DNA of 11,482 nucleotides, from NCBI GenBank assembly GCA_003024985.2, contig PXIH01S0037813.1; one strand, 5' to 3'. Position numbers and translations under genes: made by a program. Shown piece by piece: positions 1 through 7,893 of the stretch (the stretch's first letter is position 1; every line of letters begins with the position of its first letter). The notes beneath the pieces were generated by a model. The model did no database searches. It was not told the origin of the DNA and saw only the letters and a program-made list of their open reading frames with translations. Source of the DNA: Euperipatoides rowelli (taxonomy: Eukaryota; Onychophora; Udeonychophora; Euonychophora; Peripatopsidae).

Positions 1-608
1 AAGAAAAATGGCAACTTATCAGTGAGGAGAGATAGACAATCACTAACTGTTCCCTCAGAAACCAATTTCATTATTTTGCTATTAACTGTTTGCCATTGTT
101 TCCATGTAATTCTTGAATTATAATCAGTTATTGTGAAATGAGGACAGTTTGGACATGAACCTTCCATACAGGTAGAATTTTCTTGATCACAAACTATAGC
201 GTTAAAGAATTCATGAAATTTTGTTGATACTGGAACATTAGCTTTCTGTAAACTATAAAGCAAAAGGCTAATATTCTCATGATATTTACACAAACATGAT
301 GACTGTGTTATGTTTCTCTGAAGTAAAACTTGAAGTGGTCGAAGTTTGCAAAATGCAGAAAAGGAAATTTTATTGTTTGGGTAATCCATAGAGTGGGCTA
401 CATGATATGCCTCTTGTAATGTAGTGACAAGAAACTGTTTTGGAACTTTATCTTTTACTTTTCCAGGGATTCGGATAACTACCGACTCACTTGGAGATAC
501 CCAAGATGATACCATAGAATAATCAATCACCTTTTCAGTGGTTTCAGCACTTGTTTTCCAGTAGCCTACTTTTTTTTTTTGCGATGGTGAAGGATATACC
601 GATACCAT
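1..608 (-). CDS. Partial Cys/His-motif protein, probably transposon-associated; open at the left window edge
   Basis: Reading leftwards from an ATG at 608-606 there are 202 codons without a stop, running off the window. An in-frame TAG lies four codons upstream (620-618), so this ATG is the likely start unless that TAG belongs to a splice acceptor. Visible landmarks are a Lys run at residues 11-13 coded by an 11-base A run, Trp36, a C-L-C-K-Y-H-E-N motif at 105-112, and C-M-E-G-S-C-P-N-C at 147-155. These are followed by I-T-W-K-Q-W at 167-172 and a helical stretch to the edge. The spaced Cys and His residues suggest metal binding. From memory, the C-x-C-x-x-H-x-N, C-x4-C-x-x-C and WxxW order recurs in an uncharacterised multi-copy protein family of invertebrate genomes; that family link is inference. 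No signal peptide or membrane segment is apparent. It is clearly less AT-rich than its surroundings, as expected of coding DNA. The catalytic part, if any, lies outside the window. Confidence 0.72.
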   Translation of the reverse strand, partial: MVSVYPSPSQKKKVGYWKTSAETTEKVIDYSMVSSWVSPSESVVIRIPGKVKDKVPKQFLVTTLQEAYHVAHSMDYPNNKISFSAFCKLRPLQVLLQRNITQSSCLCKYHENISLLLYSLQKANVPVSTKFHEFFNAIVCDQENSTCMEGSCPNCPHFTITDYNSRITWKQWQTVNSKIMKLVSEGTVSDCLSLLTDKLPFF

Positions 609-1077
609 GAGTTTTTGCTAAGCGATGTATAAATGCATTATAGTGTACAACCTTTGTATGAAAAATAGAATTTGAGGGGAAATGTTTGCTACAATGTGTA
701 GAAATAAAAGAGAAGGAAAACTAATTATGTGTATAACTAAAAGGAGGGCAAAATGGTAGCTAGGCAACCTATTTCTTAGAACTACAAGAGCAATCAATGA
801 ACAATAAATACCGTAAACAGAATTAAAAGATTCTAGAGACTATTTAATACTTTGCATTGAAATATAGTCTCGTGAAACTACATGCAGGCAAAGTTGACGA
901 GGAAATTTGGTTAAAAAGTGCAATCTAATAATAGCCTACTAATAAATAATAAATTGATCTTGGCCTACAGTACACTGTAAAGGCTACCATAAATTGAAGT
1001 CCATAACTTATCATTAAGGCTAATATAAATGGAAAATTGATTGAAGAAACTTAATTAACAGAACTTAATTATTATTT
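609..1077. other. Non-coding AT-rich stretch upstream of the minus-strand ORF
   Basis: All frames are broken by frequent stops and nothing here resembles a gene. On the minus strand this is the 5' flank of the partial CDS and could hold its promoter or a 5' intron, but no convincing TATA box or initiator context stands out from the AT-rich background. Confidence 0.5.
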
Positions 1078-1289
1078 GTAATTCCGTTACCACAATTCTG
1101 TTACCGTACCACTAATGTAATTCCGTTACAGTCTATGCAAAGCAAGCTCTAGTAATTTAGGAGGGTGGGGGGAATGGTACTGAATTTGTCATATGAAGGT
1201 CTAAAAAGAGAATTTGAGTTATGACTGCTCTAGGTAGAATAGTTTTTTTATAAATTAACTTTAATATTATTTTGGTAACGGAATTACAT
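1078..1289. mobile_element. Small inverted-repeat (MITE-like) element
   Basis: GTAATTCCGTTACCA at 1078-1092 is the perfect reverse complement of 1273-1287 (15 bp). A second direct copy, ATGTAATTCCGTTAC at 1115-1129, pairs equally well with 1275-1289, and a degenerate copy (ACAATTCTGTTACCG) sits at 1092-1106. The ~210-bp interval contains no reading frame. Terminal inverted repeats with subterminal direct copies and no coding content fit a miniature non-autonomous DNA transposon. No clear target-site duplication was identified, so the exact ends and superfamily are unknown. Confidence 0.55.
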
Positions 1290-1639
1290 GTTGATGTGTG
1301 ATCAAACGGATTGGGGCCTCCTAAAAGCTAATAATATGCGAGAGTAATATATTGAGTCACAAAGTGTAGAGAAAGTAGTATAATTGTATACAAATGAATT
1401 GTCATCCCATCAAAACAATTTCACACATTTATCTGAGATTTAAAAATTAAAAGGCAAAACTGTCACAGCAGAACTAGCTGATAGATCTGAATTTAATTTA
1501 TTTTTAAATCATATCTACAACAATTAGATATAAAATCAATTCATATATATAACAAAGCTAAAATCCTGTAGGCTAACTAGATTATCTTGCTGTTTGAAAG
1601 TTTTTTTTTTTTTTTGGAGCCAAGACCACTTTATCAAAG
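1290..1639. other. Non-coding spacer between the small element and the LINE relic
   Basis: AT-rich sequence with stops in all frames. A T run near 1600-1615 directly precedes the first recognisable LINE homology and may mark its truncated 5' junction. Nothing else is visible. Confidence 0.4.
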
Positions 1640-1700
1640 AATTACCCTAAAATGTTTAAACAACTGATCACTTAGCTGACACATAATTTAAAGAATCTTG

Positions 1701-1841
1701 ACAAATGTTTTTTACAAAGGCTCAATTGACTTTGATGTTTTGGTTAAAAATCCAATTTCTTCGTCTGATCATAATCTGATTCTTTTGATTCCTCATGATT
1801 TTGCTTTAAAAGATATTCCTCAAAAATACTATCACATGTCC
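1701..1841 (+). pseudogene. LINE relic: endonuclease C-terminal segment
   Basis: 47 consecutive sense codons read T-N-V-F-Y-K-G-S-I and continue to S-S-S-D-H-N-L-I-L-L. The S-D-H triad at 1764-1772 is the terminal catalytic motif of apurinic-type LINE endonucleases. Homology continues upstream in another frame (K-Q-L-I-T, 1658-1672), which implies a frameshift near 1690. The rest of the endonuclease upstream is missing. Confidence 0.75.
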
Positions 1842-2041
1842 TAAGTCACTATCAAACATTAACTCATTTGAACAGGCCATTTCTGCTTTTGATTGGAATT
1901 CTTTCTATCTACTACAGGATATTGATGATGCAATTTGTTTCTTTAATTTCGTAATAAGAGAACTATATTTTATCTGCTTTCCCTTAAAGAAATTCCTCGC
2001 AATTCATTCCCCCATCAATGGTTTAACTCGAAAATTGGTTT

Positions 2042-2395
2042 GTATCAGATAATCAGAGGCAATGTCTGGTTGAAAGTGGGGATTATGTCACCCAAAAGAC
2101 TTTAGATGCCCGGATTAAGTCAGCTATAATGGAATCTAAGAAGTTGTTTTTTGAGAAAAGGCAAACTTTCTCTCCTTCTGGCTCTAAAGGTGTATTTGAC
2201 CTACTTAAAGATTCTTCCAATTACTGGATCACTTCATTTCACTTTCCTGGTAAACCCCCTTCTCAATCCTTAGAAGAGATTAAATCTTTCTATTATAAAT
2301 TACTTAACTCTAAAAGTGGAATTAATAGAAGCTCTCATTCCGCTTTTTTTACCTCATTTTCCTATTCCCCCAATCAACCTTCAATGGATTCTTAG
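2042..2395 (+). pseudogene. LINE relic: endonuclease-RT linker segment
   Basis: This is the longest uninterrupted segment of the LINE relic, open from about 2042 to a TAG at 2393-2395. The ATG at 2129 is internal and is not a real start, because recognisable linker sequence (S-G-D-Y-V-T-Q-K-T-L) lies upstream of it. The end is a mutation: homology resumes in another frame from 2382 with W-I-L-S-Q-L-Q-N-L-P. Confidence 0.7.
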
Positions 2396-2698
2396 TCAAT
2401 TGCAAAACCTTCCATATAACAACTCGACTTCTATCAATTTAATTCCAAATTTCATACTTAAATAATTTAGATATGAGCTATGTGATAAAATTTCCCATCT
2501 GATTAACCTTTCATTGCAGCAACCTTAAATGTCCTCTTGAATGGCGTAAAGCAGTAACCTAATTGTTTCTATCCCAAAGATTAAATGTCCGACATCACCA
2601 ACTATGCTACATCCCATCTCTTTTCATCCTATTTCAGCAAAAATATGTCAGACACACATTTTTGGCTTATCATTCAAATCGTCTTGAGTAAAATTGAC

Positions 2699-3091
2699 AA
2701 GTTCCAATTTGTAGGTTAGCCTCATCGTTCTACTGCACATTATCTTGTTTTTTATATTGACTCCATTCTCAAGGCCTTAGATTGCCCAAATATTAGTGCC
2801 GTTACAATTATATCCGATATGAAAAGGGCATTTGATGATTTGGACCAAAACATCTGTAATTCAAGCACTCGTTTCATTCGAGATTCCTGAGTCTATTATT
2901 AATTGGATTGTTTAATTTCTATCGAATAGATCTCATTTCTTAAAACTTAATAATTCCATTGGTAATTCTTATTTGTTCTAATGGTGTCCCCCAAGACTCT
3001 GTCCTAGGTGGACTACTTTTCATCATCACCAGATTTTATTGGCATTTTAAAAAAACTGTACACCGGTAATCATTTTAAGTTTATAGATGAT
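2699..3091 (+). pseudogene. LINE relic: reverse transcriptase core motifs
   Basis: From 2699 the frame reads K-F-Q-F-V-G, a stop, then P-H-R-S-T-A-H, and reaches motif A (D-M-K-R-A-F-D-D, 2816-2839; the usual form is D-x-x-K-A-F-D). After shifts, G-V-P-Q-D-S-V-L-G-G-L-L-F begins at 2983. I-D-D at 3083-3091 replaces the usual A-D-D active-site core and is followed almost at once by a stop. Altered motifs together with stops show a loss of function. Confidence 0.75.
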
Positions 3092-3301
3092 TTTTAAAAC
3101 TATTGTTTCAGTTAGTGATAAACATAATATTCAGTCATCTACTGAATCTAGTGATCATGATAATTTATTGTGATATTCACACCTGTGGCATGTTCCTTAG
3201 TATGAACAAATCTGTTCTAATTGTTCATGACTATTCCAAGTCTCCTACAGGTGTCAATTGTAATTACAGGAGATAATACACCTTTTAAATAGTTTCCCTA
3301 T

Positions 3302-3850
3302 TTAGGCGTAGTTATTCAAAATTACCTCAAATGGTCCAAGTATATTGACTTTATCATATCTAAAGCTAATAGAAAGTTCTTCATGTTGTAGAATATTAAA
3401 AAGATTTGTAGTGATATTGTTATTCTTAAAACAACTTATACCAGCTGCTTCATTAGACCTCACTTAGAGTAGGCTATTGGTCTATGGTTTGGTCTACCTC
3501 CATCCCTATTATACCTACTTTGTAAGAGTCATTTATATAATCTTAAATTATTGGCTTAGGCTATCTCCTATGATGAGGCCCTTGTCATTTTGAATCTGGA
3601 ATCATTGCATGTTAGATGTGTTAAATTGTTTGAAAAAATCTGTCTTTCTATAAAGATTTTCCTGATCTCTTTCCTGATGAATGTTTTTCTATTTCTGGTC
3701 ATTATAATTTATACAAGACAGCATAACCATCTTCATACAAAAATATTACCTATAGAACTAAAAGATACTCTATCTCTGCAATTCCTTCTATGATATTATT
3801 AATGGTAATTTGTAAATCTAAAGCCTACTTTCTTAATGTTTTAATTATTT
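3302..3850 (+). pseudogene. LINE relic: C-terminal domain
   Basis: The segment opens with Y-L-G-V-V-I-Q-N-Y-L-K-W and continues through I-S-K-A-N-R-K and T-S-C-F-I-R-P-H-L-E. It then gives S-Y-D-E-A-L and L-E-S-L-H-V-R-C-V-K-L, the typical CR1/L2 tail. The open stretch 3590-3793 keeps this frame only as far as I-C-L-S; afterwards homology moves to other frames (F-P-D-E-C-F-S-I-S-G near 3672, then A-I-P-S-M-I near 3780). The hydrophobic run in the 3590-3793 frame is therefore a frameshift artefact and not a membrane protein. Confidence 0.7.
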
Positions 3851-3854
3851 AATG

Positions 3855-3862
3855 TAGGCCTA
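3855..3862. repeat. TAGGCCTA palindrome, first of 13 copies
   Basis: Copies were located at 3855, 4271, 4442, 5249, 5930, 6968, 7245, 8639, 9174, 9281, 10409, 10415 (overlapping) and 10625. Roughly forty TAGGCTA/TAGCCTA half-forms are also scattered from about 560 to 10680. The motif appears in all kinds of non-coding DNA here, including inside the transposons. Confidence 0.85.
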
Positions 3863-3992
3863 GATATTTTATCAATCTTCTAAGTTTTAAATAGATTATA
3901 CATCCTCTGGGGCTAATGATCTATATAGCATACTTATTAATTGCATATTGTATATAGGCATACTTTCTGATGTTTTCTAATGTTTTTTTTTT

Positions 3993-4010
3993 TAATAATA
4001 AATAAAAAAA
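3993..4010 (+). repeat. Probable LINE 3' tail
   Basis: TAATAATAAATAAAAAAA ends the interval downstream of the LINE coding relic. Short AT microsatellite tails are usual for CR1/L2 elements. In this AT-rich context the assignment is plausible but not proven. Confidence 0.35.
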
Positions 4011-4536
4011 GGGAATCAATTTTTCTATTTGCAGTTCAGTTAGTTTTTTTTTAATTAATAGCCTACTTTCAAAAGATTTTAAATAAGCACAATTTTCAAT
4101 TTAAAAAAAAAAATCTAAAAACTTGCAAGTTTTCCTTTAGACTACTCCATATTTAGGTTAGACAACAACTAATCTATCAAAAATTATTGGAATCAGAGGC
4201 ATCAAGATTAACATTTTTTTTTGCTTGTTGAGTCAGCATGGAATGATCCGGAAAGAGAAAAAATAATAATTAGGCCTAGCCTACTGTAAATTTAAATACA
4301 GGCTACTTCAACATCATCTAATAAAATTGCCATTTAAAATAAAATTAAAAATTAGCCTACTGACAAGTCTACTTGGTACTCAGTAATTTTTAATATTCTT
4401 AAATTTAATTTAAAAAAAAAAAAAAAAAATTATTTTCTCAATAGGCCTAAAAGATTACAACCAAAAAAGAGAAAAGCCTAGTCTATATCCTTGAATATTT
4501 TTTTTTTTAAATTGAAGAAATATAAAAATTGCTTAC
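4011..4536. other. AT-rich non-coding stretch, possibly intronic
   Basis: No reading frame of interest. It contains an 18-base A run (4412-4429) and TAGGCCTA copies at 4271-4278 and 4442-4449. If the exon at 4537-4630 is real, this is the start of its downstream intron on the minus strand. Confidence 0.4.
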
Positions 4537-4630
4537 CTGCTTTATCCATAATTTCATCATATCGAGTGCGAGCATTCGACAATACCTGTGCCATTTGCAC
4601 CATTCTGCGTGCTGGCTGAGTTCCAATTTA
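4537..4630 (-). CDS. Candidate internal exon of an unidentified gene (94 bp)
   Basis: On the minus strand a pyrimidine tract ending TTTTTTTTTAG (AG at 4632-4631) precedes the interval. The interval ends AAAGCAG followed by GTAAGC, a near-consensus donor (GT at 4536-4535). It is markedly richer in G+C than its flanks. Two frames are possible. One starts with TAA right after the acceptor but then reads I-G-T-Q-P-A-R-R-M-V-Q-M-A-Q-V-L-S-N-A-R and on to R-Y-D-E-I-M-D-K-A, a helix-like protein sequence with an ATG at 4603-4601. In that case this is a start-containing exon with a short 5' UTR. The other frame is open throughout from K-L-E-L-S-Q but is rich in Trp, Cys and Met and less protein-like. 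I do not recognise the gene. It does not join in frame to the ORF at 1-608 using the visible splice sites. Confidence 0.55.
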
Positions 4631-5273
4631 CTAAAAAAAAAATGTTTTTAAAGGATTAATTAGATTATGCTTCATTTAATGAAAATTAATTTAATCTAAT
4701 GTAGCCTATATATGAGTCCTGAAAAATCAAGAAACTGTAGGCTAGCCTATGTCAATGAATGTCATAAAATGAAAAAAATAAAAATAAACTTCTGAATATT
4801 TCAAATTTCTTCTTATGAATCAGTTATAAAAAGTTAACATTACATTCTGATGAGCCCAAATCATGTAGCCTATGTAGGCTAGGCACTATGCACCATTCAA
4901 AAAACTTGTACACAAGAAATTCTGAATTTTAAATGATATAATTTAAACATTTTTGGAATAACACATTAAGTATTAGCCTAATAATACTTCTCTAATTACA
5001 CGGCCAATTATTTGAAATAACAAGGTTTGCAAAAAAAAATGTATAGGCTAGCCTACATAAAATAAAACCACACTATAATTCTGTCAAAATAAAAAATATC
5101 AGGTTAGGCTATTCAGCCATGTCCAATATTTTCCTGCCTGTATCATAATAGAAAAGCCTCTAAAGTGCACATTTTCCAAGGATCAGGAAACAGACTTGCA
5201 TACCATAATATGAGTTCTAAAATTTTGTTGTTTTCAGTTCCGTAGCTATAGGCCTACTTAGTTCTTTTACCGT
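4631..5273. other. Non-coding AT-rich stretch dense in TAGGCTA-type motifs
   Basis: No gene is visible. The stretch is notable for TAGGCTA/TAGCCTA half-motifs, some back-to-back as TAGGCTAGCCTA near 4738 and 5045, and a TAGGCCTA at 5249-5256. It is upstream of the candidate exon on the minus strand and may be intronic. Confidence 0.4.
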
Positions 5274-5355
5274 TATAGCCTATATCCTGTTATAGCCTAT
5301 ATTTAGCGATTATAGCCTATATTTAGCGATTATAGCCTATATTTAGCGATTATAT
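5274..5355. repeat. Tandem repeat, 20-bp unit
   Basis: Three identical copies of TATAGCCTATATTTAGCGAT occupy 5291-5310, 5311-5330 and 5331-5350. A shortened, diverged unit (TATAGCCTATATCCTGT, 5274-5290) precedes them and TATAT follows. Perfect identity of the three units indicates recent expansion by slippage or unequal exchange. The unit itself contains the TAGCCTA motif. Confidence 0.95.
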
Positions 5356-6715
5356 TATCTTTCATTTTAAAAAAACTTTTTGATGTTTTTCTATTTGAAA
5401 CATATTTTACTCAAAGTACAAGGAACTTGGGAAGTGACAATTTTTGTTCTGATTAATTTTTTAAAATAGGCTAGAGTCCGCTAGACAATCTATTAAAGGA
5501 TGTTTAATAATGACCATATTGAAAGATTGTTTATTATTTCAAGCATTTTTAATTTTAGAGTATGGATAGTAATCGGCTCTAGTAAAATTTATAAATACAA
5601 ATATTTCAATTACTGTATTTGGGTTTTTTTCTGATAGAAGACATTGCAAGGAATAATAAAATGTTTTTATTCTTTTACAGTTCAGAACCACTTTTGGTGG
5701 AATCCCCAGTGTTCAGTAGCCTATATATGCCAGGCTACAAAAGAGCAAAAATGTATGTGGAGTTCATTTACCTCATCTAATATTTTTTTCTTGAAACAAC
5801 TTTCAACCTTAAAATGAATCCGGAGATTTTTTTTAGACTTTGGGAGGTTTCTACATTTTATGTGGAGAAGTTACAGAATGAGAAAGAATAAAATAGAAGT
5901 TGTTCAGAAAAATCTTAAAATTGTTACGGTAGGCCTACTGTATAACTTGTGTAATTGTTACTGTACTATAATCTGTTCTTTCTAAATTTCAGCTGAAATA
6001 TTTATTAATACATTTTTGTTTTAAATTAGGAATGCTAGCACAGGTTTTTTTTTCTCAACCTTTGAAATAAAAGACAAGCTTTTTTTTAGCCTAACATTTT
6101 TAAAATGAAAAAAAAAATTTTTTTGATTAATATACAGTAGGCTACTATATCTCAAGCTATAGCCGAATGCATGTATAGAGTATTTGTTTTTTGGCCGGCA
6201 TTATTCCTACACGGGTGTAGTTGACTATGCATGCATAGTAGGCTATTTGATTATCGTATTTCCCTAACTGACTTGTAAACTGAAATGATGGGTTGGAAAA
6301 ATATGTAGGCTATTAAATAAAATGTGCTAACTTTTACGGCACTTGCTAATTAAAAAACTCAAATATAAATTTAAAATACAACATTCTACAATGCATGCAT
6401 GATTCTCCGCAAGAGCAAATGCCCTGTTCGGTTAAGTGCACCCCATAGGAATAAGAACTATCCTACGGTAGGAAAGTATTATTTCAATCCCCCATAAAGT
6501 AATAAGCACTTCTTTATTTTTTATGCCCTTTTTATTGTGACTTCATATTTTTTTTCTAAAATGGGAGATTTCTTTTTTTCATTTAAACTATTAAGGAAAT
6601 AAATGAATTTGTTTTTTTAAAGACATTAGCCTACTCTCCCTAACTCTTAGCTTTAACATTGCTTCCTATGGGAAAATTGTTTGATTTGTCAATTTGGTTT
6701 TTAAGTAGAGGATAG
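5356..6715. other. Non-coding AT-rich stretch with short palindromes
   Basis: No convincing gene in any frame. Structured sites are the hairpin CTACAC-GG-GTGTAG (6207-6220), the 16-bp palindrome at 6224-6239, and TAGGCCTA at 5930-5937. A locally less AT-rich patch around 6405-6470 carries no recognisable gene. Confidence 0.4.
6224..6239. repeat. Perfect 16-bp palindrome
   Basis: ACTATGCATGCATAGT is its own reverse complement and lies three bases after another short hairpin (6207-6220). No function is assigned; it could be the foldback end of an eroded element or chance in a palindrome-rich region. Confidence 0.6.
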
Positions 6716-7130
6716 GCTAGCAGTGACGAAAAATGTAAGTTGTCAAATACTCCGTTTAAAAAAAGACTAAAACAAAAGCCCAGAATTGTTATGCATAATG
6801 ATCAATCTACTAAAGGATTGACAGGTCATGCTTATTCTAATTTTATCTTTGAGCTAATGAAATCATTTGTCTGTGAAAAAAATATCTTATAAAGATAAGA
6901 ATGAAGAAGAAGAATGTGCAACACGTTACCATAAAATTTCACATAAAGCGCAAAGATGTTCTTAATGTAGGCCTACAAGCTAAAGTAAAGATCATGTCTA
7001 TGATGCATTAAATCAGTTCGCAAGTTTGCTAAGAGAGCCACCTGTTGGAACTTTGAGAGCTCGAAATTTTAATTCTTTAGATAATTTTTACTAAGTTAGT
7101 GATTTTTTTAAAAAAATTGATCAGCTGGTA
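6716..7130 (+). pseudogene. Possible decayed coding relic, family unknown
   Basis: Three consecutive plus-strand segments read like protein rather than random AT-rich translation. 6716-6889 is open for 58 codons, containing N-T-P-F-K-K-R-L-K-Q-K-P-R-I-V and G-H-A-Y-S-N-F-I-F-E-L-M-K. A second frame gives K-N-E-E-E-E-C-A-T-R-Y-H-K-I-S-H-K-A up to a stop near 6966. A third, 6984-7130, reads D-A-L-N-Q-F-A-S-L-L-R-E-P-P-V-G and, after a single TAA at 7092-7094, V-S-D-F-F-K-K-I-D-Q-L-V. Consistent amino-acid complexity across two shifts suggests a frameshifted gene or transposon ORF. I do not recognise the family. A TAGGCCTA copy (6968-6975) lies at the second frame change. It could also be chance. 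Confidence 0.35.
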
Positions 7131-7810
7131 TGACTAGTGGTCATTTTCAATAAATTTCCACCATACCGGTATTTTTTTTTTTTTTTTTTTGTGGAAAAAA
7201 AATTTGAAAAAATTTTAATGTTCAATATGGTGGTGGCCATCATATAGGCCTACTTATATTCCAATTTATCAAGGAAACAACAACAAAAAAAAAAAATACA
7301 CTAGCCTACTACTTATTAAACATTTTGTTGTAACCTACATATAAAATGCATTTTTTTTTATCTCAGAATACTGTATTGCACACATCTGAGCAATTTACAT
7401 TACCGTATGTGTCTTAATAAATTTAGACAGGTCAAAATGACCTGATCTATCGCAGACATTTTCTTTCACTCGTATAATTATGGCAACTTCTTTTTACTTA
7501 GTGTGATTTTTATCGCACATTATCAATCTTTGTTCTTATCTACCCAAAATTTATTTTTTCTGCTAAAAGAGAATTTTTTTAACGTACTTTAGACCAAGAA
7601 GGAAAATCGCAATACTTCAATCAACAAACAGTTTGACCATTATGGAAGTCACTAAAATTAATGTACTTTTGACTTGAGTTGTTTTTTTAAGATAATATTC
7701 ATGCTTTCACTGTCAATGAATATCAGATTCATATAGCAAGTGACTCGCAGCCATTTTGACTTGGGGAAATATCATGATTCTTGATTTAAGCTAAATTTCT
7801 AATCCACTGC
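7131..7810. other. Non-coding stretch left of the composite element
   Basis: AT-rich, with no gene visible. It holds a 19-base T run (7172-7190) next to TACCGGTA (7164-7171), a TAGGCCTA (7245-7252), and a near-perfect AGGTCA inverted repeat at 7428-7444 that is annotated separately. Confidence 0.4.
7428..7444. promoter_or_regulatory. Inverted AGGTCA repeat with 3-bp spacer (nuclear-receptor-type site)
   Basis: CAGGTCA (7428-7434), AAA, TGACCTG (7438-7444) form a perfect 7-bp inverted repeat. AGGTCA-nnn-TGACCT is the textbook response-element layout bound by steroid-type nuclear receptor dimers in animals. Pairing resumes as TAGA/TCTA after one unpaired base. The sequence match is exact, but no promoter or gene is evident nearby, so function is inference. 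Confidence 0.4.
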
Positions 7811-7814
7811 TTAA

Positions 7815-7828
7815 CCCTTTCCACTCCA
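7815..7828 (+). repeat. Left terminal inverted repeat of the composite element
   Basis: CCCTTTCCACTCCA follows TTAA directly and matches 10788-10801 in inverted orientation without mismatch. Confidence 0.7.
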
Positions 7829-7893
7829 AAGTCAAATCTCAGTCGACAAATTTCAATTAGCAGTTCCACTCCAAAGTCAAATGAGAGTCGACT
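7821..7893 (+). repeat. Subterminal direct repeat pair
   Basis: CCACTCCAAAGTCAAAT occurs at 7821-7837 and again at 7865-7881, each followed after a few bases by AGTCGAC. In the second copy the segment AAGTCAAATGAGAGTCGACT is close to self-complementary. A related variant with CCACCCCAAAGTCGACTCTC lies at 9390-9409. Such repeats often serve as transposase binding sites, which is inference here. Confidence 0.65.

Larger units (their letters stand above)
1640..4010 (+). pseudogene. Decayed, 5'-truncated non-LTR retrotransposon (CR1/L2-like ORF2)
   Basis: Fragments of one polyprotein can be followed in order on the plus strand, separated by frameshifts and stops. Endonuclease C-terminus: 1701-1841 is open and contains S-D-H (1764-1772), the conserved end motif of APE-type endonucleases. 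A further open stretch, 1861-2049, holds the conserved post-endonuclease linker. The next linker segment is open from about 2042 to 2395 (Y-V-T-Q-K-T-L-D-A-R; F-F-E-K-R-Q). Reverse transcriptase: I-P-K-I-K-C-P-T-S near 2570-2600; motif A D-M-K-R-A-F-D-D at 2816-2839; G-V-P-Q at 2983-2994 followed by S-V-L-G-G-L-L-F; and I-D-D at 3083-3091 where the family has A-D-D. C-terminal domain: L-G-V-V near 3302-3313, I-R-P-H-L-E, then S-Y-D-E-A-L-V-I-L-N-L-E at about 3566-3600 and A-I-P-S-M-I near 3780. This order and the C-terminal signature match CR1/L2-type LINEs without RNase H. It is dead: there are many stops and shifts, and the 5' part is missing. Confidence 0.85.

Noticed and set aside
3590-3793. 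67-residue frame with a hydrophobic stretch that looks like a small membrane protein
   Set aside because: It starts at TTG inside the LINE C-terminal domain. The hydrophobic part arises from a frameshift of that domain, and homology continues in other frames.
4537-4630. Splicing of the 4537-4630 exon to the ORF at 1-608 as one gene
   Set aside because: The exon ends in phase 1, and the only nearby acceptor-like AG before the ORF (618-619) would put the ORF out of frame.
5661-5792. Possible plus-strand splice acceptor (pyrimidine tract and CAG at 5678-5680) followed by a ~34-codon open frame
   Set aside because: There is no donor, polyadenylation context or recognisable peptide. Acceptor-like tracts are common in T-rich DNA.
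7172-7190. Poly-T run as the tail of an inverted retroelement
   Set aside because: No LINE or SINE body is visible on either side. Homopolymers of this size are common throughout the window.
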